Assembly (NCBI GenBank): GCA_013152475.1
Contig: JAADGH010000221.1
Coordinates: 1 to 45,116, forward strand
Source of the DNA: Planctomycetota bacterium
Lineage (GTDB): Bacteria; Planctomycetota; Brocadiia; JAADGH01
DNA length: 45,116 nt
Direction of reading: 5' to 3'
How positions within the stretch are numbered: the first letter of the stretch is position 1; every line of letters starts with the position of its first letter. The notes beneath the pieces are model-generated. The model had not been told where the DNA came from. It searched no databases and saw only the letters and a list, made by a program, of their open reading frames with translations. The position numbers and the translations under genes are program-made. Of the stretch, positions 42,430 through 45,116 are shown one piece after another.

Positions 42430-43155
42430 ATGACAGAGACCATCGAAATCGGAAAGCGTGAGACCATGGTCGAGGCCGTGGCCAAGGCCCTGATCACGTA
42501 CATCGCGACGAACAACCTGCGCGGCGGGGACCAACTGCCGTCGGAACGCGAGCTGGTCGAGATGGTCGGCGTCAGCCGGCTGCCGCTCCGGGAGGCGCTG
42601 TGCATCCTCAAGGGCCTCGGCATCGTCGAGTCGCGCCATGGCAAGGGGGTCTTCGTGCGCGACCTGGATGTCTCGACCATCTTCGGCATGCTCTCGCCCC
42701 TCCTTCGCACGCAGGCGCAGGTCGAGATGCCCGACATCGTCGAGGTGCGCGCGCTCCTGGAGGCGAGCATCGCCGAGCGTGCGGCGGCGCATCGGACGGA
42801 GGAGAGCCTGGACGTCTTGCGAGCGTGCCTCGATGGGATGCGTGCGAACCTGATGGACATCCAGACGTTCATCGACCACGACATGGCGTTCCACCAGGAG
42901 CTGGCGAAGGCGACGAGCAACCCGATCTTCCATGTCTTTATGGCATCGATCACGGACTTGCTTCGGGAGGTGCAGGCGAAGTATCCTGACAAGCGGGAGT
43001 ACCGTGAAACATCGATTCGCTATCACGAAGATATTCTTGAGGCGGTGCAGAAGCAGGAGGGTGAGCGGGCGCGTTCGGTGATGGAGGCGCACATCCGCGA
43101 AGTGGGCGATCGAATCTGGCAGGAATCGGAAGGCTTAGCACGAGGAGAAGCATGA
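42430..43155 (+). CDS. GntR-family regulator, FadR subfamily (FCD domain)
   Basis: 241 residues. Winged helix at about 8-76 (GGDQLPSERELVEMVGVSR, LREALCILKGLGIVES, RHGKGVFV), then an all-helical FCD ligand-binding domain (about 95-225) with DHDMAFHQELAKAT and RYHEDILEAV, which carry the Asp/His metal ligands typical of this domain. FCD regulators usually bind sugar acids, hydroxy acids or similar metabolites and repress the adjoining catabolic genes. AAGGAG lies 11 nt upstream. The stop overlaps the FAH gene start (ATGA), so it controls and is coupled to that operon. Confidence 0.93.
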   Translation: MTETIEIGKRETMVEAVAKALITYIATNNLRGGDQLPSERELVEMVGVSRLPLREALCILKGLGIVESRHGKGVFVRDLDVSTIFGMLSPLLRTQAQVEMPDIVEVRALLEASIAERAAAHRTEESLDVLRACLDGMRANLMDIQTFIDHDMAFHQELAKATSNPIFHVFMASITDLLREVQAKYPDKREYRETSIRYHEDILEAVQKQEGERARSVMEAHIREVGDRIWQESEGLARGEA

Positions 43156-43940
43156 ACATCGCGAGAATCGAACACGACGGGAAGGCAACTTACGCGGAAG
43201 TGAAAGGCGAAAAGTTGGCGCTGATCGATGGCGACATCTTTGGGTCGCACAAGGTCACGGAGAAGACCATTGCGCTCTCCGACGCGTCCCTGCTGGCGCC
43301 GGTCGATCCGTGTCAGATCGTGGCCATCGGCCTGAACTACCGCGGCCACGCGGCAGAGAGCGGCATGCCCGTGCCCGATGCGCCGGTCGTCTTCATCAAG
43401 ACGCCGAACGCCGTCATCGCCCAGGGCAAGCCGATCGTTCTCCCCGCCATCGCGCCCGACGAGGTGGACTACGAGGCGGAGCTGGTCATCGTGATCGGCA
43501 AAGAGGCGAAAAACGTGTCGAAGGAGGAGGCAGGCGACTACATCCTCGGCTACACCTGCGGCAACGATGTGAGCGCGCGCGACTGCCAGCTCCGGCTGGA
43601 CAAGCAATGGGCCCGGGGCAAGTGCTTCGACACCTTCGCCCCCCTCGGGCCGTGGATCGCCACCGGCCTCGACGGCGACAATCTCGGCATCCGTCTCAAG
43701 CTCAACGGCGAGGTGATGCAGGACTCGAACACGTCGGACATGGTCTTTTCGTGCCTCGACCTGGTGAGCTACCTGTCGCAGTGCATGACGCTCTACTCCG
43801 GCAGCGTGATCATGAGCGGCACACCTTCGGGCGTCGGGTTCGGCCGCAAGCCGCCGGTGTTCCTGAAGGAAGGGGACACCGTCGAGGTCGAGATCGAGGG
43901 CATCGGCACACTGTCAAACCCCGTCGAGAAGGAATTGTAG
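43152..43940 (+). CDS. fumarylacetoacetate hydrolase (FAH) family protein
   Basis: 262 residues. Metal-dependent enzymes of this family cleave C-C bonds in beta-diketo acids or decarboxylate or isomerise related acids. Metal ligands Glu108 and Glu110 (VDYEAELVIVIG) and Asp139 (CGNDVSARD) are visible, as are GLNYRGHAAE, FIKTPNAV, TFAPLGPW and MSGTPSGVGFG. GAGGAGA precedes the ATG. With a FadR-type regulator and an Ldh2-type dehydrogenase, a role in a non-phosphorylated sugar-acid route (such as diketo-deoxy-acid hydrolysis) is plausible but unproven. The last 26 codons are duplicated downstream; the functional copy ends EKEL, the duplicate would end EKEK. Confidence 0.92.
   Translation: MNIARIEHDGKATYAEVKGEKLALIDGDIFGSHKVTEKTIALSDASLLAPVDPCQIVAIGLNYRGHAAESGMPVPDAPVVFIKTPNAVIAQGKPIVLPAIAPDEVDYEAELVIVIGKEAKNVSKEEAGDYILGYTCGNDVSARDCQLRLDKQWARGKCFDTFAPLGPWIATGLDGDNLGIRLKLNGEVMQDSNTSDMVFSCLDLVSYLSQCMTLYSGSVIMSGTPSGVGFGRKPPVFLKEGDTVEVEIEGIGTLSNPVEKEL
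43853..43930 (+). repeat. 78-bp direct repeat, left copy (inside FAH gene 3' end)
   Basis: Identical base for base to 44064-44141. It begins GCCGGTGTTCCTGAAGG and ends CCCGTCGAGAA. The two copies are offset by 211 bp. Confidence 0.93.
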
Positions 43941-43964
43941 GAGAGACATGCAAGGCAGATTCTT

Positions 43965-44053
43965 GTGCCACGCCCAAGCTTCGGCTTGAGCGTGCGAGCG
44001 CCGGAGGGTTTGGGGCATCGCAAGACACGCTCAAACGAGTTTGAGCGTGGCAC
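43965..44053. repeat. 89-bp REPIN-like element with inverted termini
   Basis: Bounded by GTGCCACGC (43965-43973) and its reverse complement GCGTGGCAC (44045-44053). The left half contains the stem CAAGC-TTCG-GCTTG, the right half CTCAAAC-GA-GTTTGAG, the same core as the single hairpins at 29190 and 39587. Two oppositely oriented REP units joined by about 30 bp is the layout of elements moved by RAYT transposases; no transposase is in the window. Confidence 0.7.
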
Positions 44054-44063
44054 CCGGCAAGCT

Positions 44064-44141
44064 GCCGGTGTTCCTGAAGGAAGGGGACACCGTCGAGGTC
44101 GAGATCGAGGGCATCGGCACACTGTCAAACCCCGTCGAGAA
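44064..44141 (+). repeat. 78-bp direct repeat, right copy
   Basis: Untranslated duplicate of the FAH gene 3' end, out of frame with it (211-bp offset), lying between the 89-bp element and the Ldh2-type gene. It continues AGAGAAATAG, so it retains an alternative stop. Confidence 0.93.
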
Positions 44142-44160
44142 AGAGAAATAGGATCGAACC

Positions 44161-45116
44161 ATGAGTGAAGAAACGCGCGTACGGCACGAGTGGCTCCGGC
44201 AGACATGCAACGCCATCCAGATCGGCTTCGGCGTTGCCGATGATCAGGCGGAGACGGTCACCGACCTCCTCGTCGAGGCCAACTTGATGGGCATCGACAC
44301 GCACGGGGTCATTCGTCTGAAGCTCTACATGGACCGCATCCGCGAAGGCGGCAACAACGCGAAGCCGAACATCCAGCGCATCAAGGACGCGCCATGCACG
44401 GCCCTCATCGATGCCGACAACGCCCTCGGCCCGGTGGGAGGCAAGATGGGCATGGACCTGGCCATCGAGAAGGCCGCGGCCAACGGCGTGGCCATGGTCC
44501 TCGTGCGCAACAGCAACCACTACGGTCCTGCCGGCTACTACGCCCGCATGGCGCTGCCGCACGATATGATCGGCGTGTCGCTCTGCAACACGCTGGCCTC
44601 GATGCCGCCGACGGGCGGGGCCGAGGGGCGCGTGGGCAACAACCCGTACGCCGTGGGGATCATCGCAGGCGAGGAGCCGCCCGTCGTGGTGGACGGGGCA
44701 ACGAGCAAGTCGTCGTGGGGCAAGGTGTTCCTCTGCGCGCAGAAGGGCGAGCCTCTGCCGGCGGACTGCTACCTGGACTCCGAGGGCAATGTCACCCTCG
44801 ACCCCGAGGACATCATGTCCGGCGGCGGGTGCCTCCTGCCCTTCGCGGGACACAAGGGGTACGGCATCGCTTCGGCGATTGCGCTGCTCACGGGCATGCT
44901 GGCCGACGCGACGGTGGACCACGAGATTCCGCATCCCTACAAGTTTCTCGACAAGCCCGGCGTGAACTCCTACCTGTTTGGCGCGGTGCGAATCGACCAC
45001 TTCACGGACGTGGAGGGCTTCAAGAAGCGCATGGACGAGTGGATCCGCCTCGTCCGCAACACGCGCAAGGCGCCGGGCGTCGATCGCATCTGGCTGCCGG
45101 GCGAGAAGGAGGCCGT
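44161..45116 (+). CDS. Ldh2-type malate/L-lactate/sugar-acid dehydrogenase, 3' end outside window
   Basis: 318 codons visible without a stop; the family is usually 340-360 residues, so little is missing. NAD(P)-dependent 2-hydroxy-acid dehydrogenase of the PF02615 fold, distinct from classical LDH. Seen: EANLMGIDTHGVIRL (catalytic His in the THG block), ALIDADNALGPV, VRNSNHYGPAGYYA, GNNPYAVG, VVDGATSKSSWGK and FAGHKGYGIA. Such enzymes act on malate, L-lactate, ureidoglycolate or 2-keto-3-deoxy sugar acids. It follows the FAH gene after 220 bp occupied by the insertion, and belongs to the regulator's operon unless the insertion separates it. Confidence 0.92.
   Translation, partial: MSEETRVRHEWLRQTCNAIQIGFGVADDQAETVTDLLVEANLMGIDTHGVIRLKLYMDRIREGGNNAKPNIQRIKDAPCTALIDADNALGPVGGKMGMDLAIEKAAANGVAMVLVRNSNHYGPAGYYARMALPHDMIGVSLCNTLASMPPTGGAEGRVGNNPYAVGIIAGEEPPVVVDGATSKSSWGKVFLCAQKGEPLPADCYLDSEGNVTLDPEDIMSGGGCLLPFAGHKGYGIASAIALLTGMLADATVDHEIPHPYKFLDKPGVNSYLFGAVRIDHFTDVEGFKKRMDEWIRLVRNTRKAPGVDRIWLPGEKEA

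Noticed and set aside
43853-44141. A toxin-antitoxin or attC-like interpretation of the hairpins between FAH and Ldh2 genes
   Set aside because: No integrase or small ORF with a start signal, and the 78-bp repeat is clearly a copy of coding sequence.
1-45116. CRISPR arrays, tRNA or rRNA genes
   Set aside because: No regularly spaced direct repeats, cloverleaf-type sequences or rRNA-like stretches were seen while reading both strands.

Overview
The window is GC-rich bacterial chromosome with tightly packed operons. I see no rRNA, tRNA, CRISPR array, phage genes or intact insertion sequence. The gene content suggests a Gram-negative environmental heterotroph, most likely from the PVC group or a nearby lineage (Planctomycetota, Lentisphaerota, Hydrogenedentota or Sumerlaeota type). 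The signs are large secreted glycan-active proteins, paired Gfo/Idh/MocA oxidoreductases, a URO-D-like protein outside any haem locus, FxLYD/PEGA lipoproteins and a TatC-FecR fusion. This placement is inference; there is no marker gene that fixes the phylum.

Layout. 1-5234 (+): a glycan-use operon with a GH112-like phosphorylase (5' end outside the window), a frameshifted alpha/beta-hydrolase and a secreted GH2-like glycosidase. 5309-10283 (-): a two-gene unit encoding a membrane-anchored protein with four tandem ABC-type substrate-binding domains, then a STAS protein with an orphan C-terminal domain. 10407-14173 (-): a polyprenyl diphosphate synthase, a two-TM hypothetical protein, a cysteine desulfurase and a thioredoxin with a CGES active site. 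14612-17848 (+): mfd. 17941-24477 (+): a tightly overlapping six-gene operon, tatC-fecR fusion / pyrK / pyrD / threonine aldolase / MurC-like ligase / URO-D-like protein. 24526-29117 (+): a glycosyltransferase and a very large secreted protein that is frameshifted near its C-terminus. 29383-33019 (-): mutarotase, CDF metal transporter and Wzx-type flippase. 33252-38387 (+): six consecutive exported proteins, mostly lipoproteins (FxLYD-like, BamE-like, LpoB/CsgG-like, PEGA), closed by a strong intrinsic terminator. 38463-39558 (+): a CxxCxxCC protein and a CDP-alcohol phosphatidyltransferase. 39690-41848 (+): two paralogous Gfo/Idh/MocA oxidoreductases. 42430 to the end (+): a FadR-type regulator, an FAH-family hydrolase and an Ldh2-type dehydrogenase (3' end outside the window), which looks like a sugar-acid catabolic operon.

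Beyond the genes, the intergenic DNA is rich in small dispersed repeats. One ~120-bp family occurs in the same orientation as the downstream gene in three intergenic regions, and every copy ends at the -35 hexamer (TTGACA/TTGACC) of that gene's promoter. REP/REPIN-like hairpin pairs lie at 40729-40783 and 43965-44053; the latter is bracketed by a perfect 78-bp direct repeat that duplicates the 3' end of the FAH gene. Two genes (mfd and the glycosyltransferase) have a -10 hexamer that ends 6 nt before the ATG, which points to leaderless mRNAs. Two 1-nt frameshifts, at 2860-2864 and about 28541, break otherwise intact reading frames and could be sequencing errors or recent mutations.
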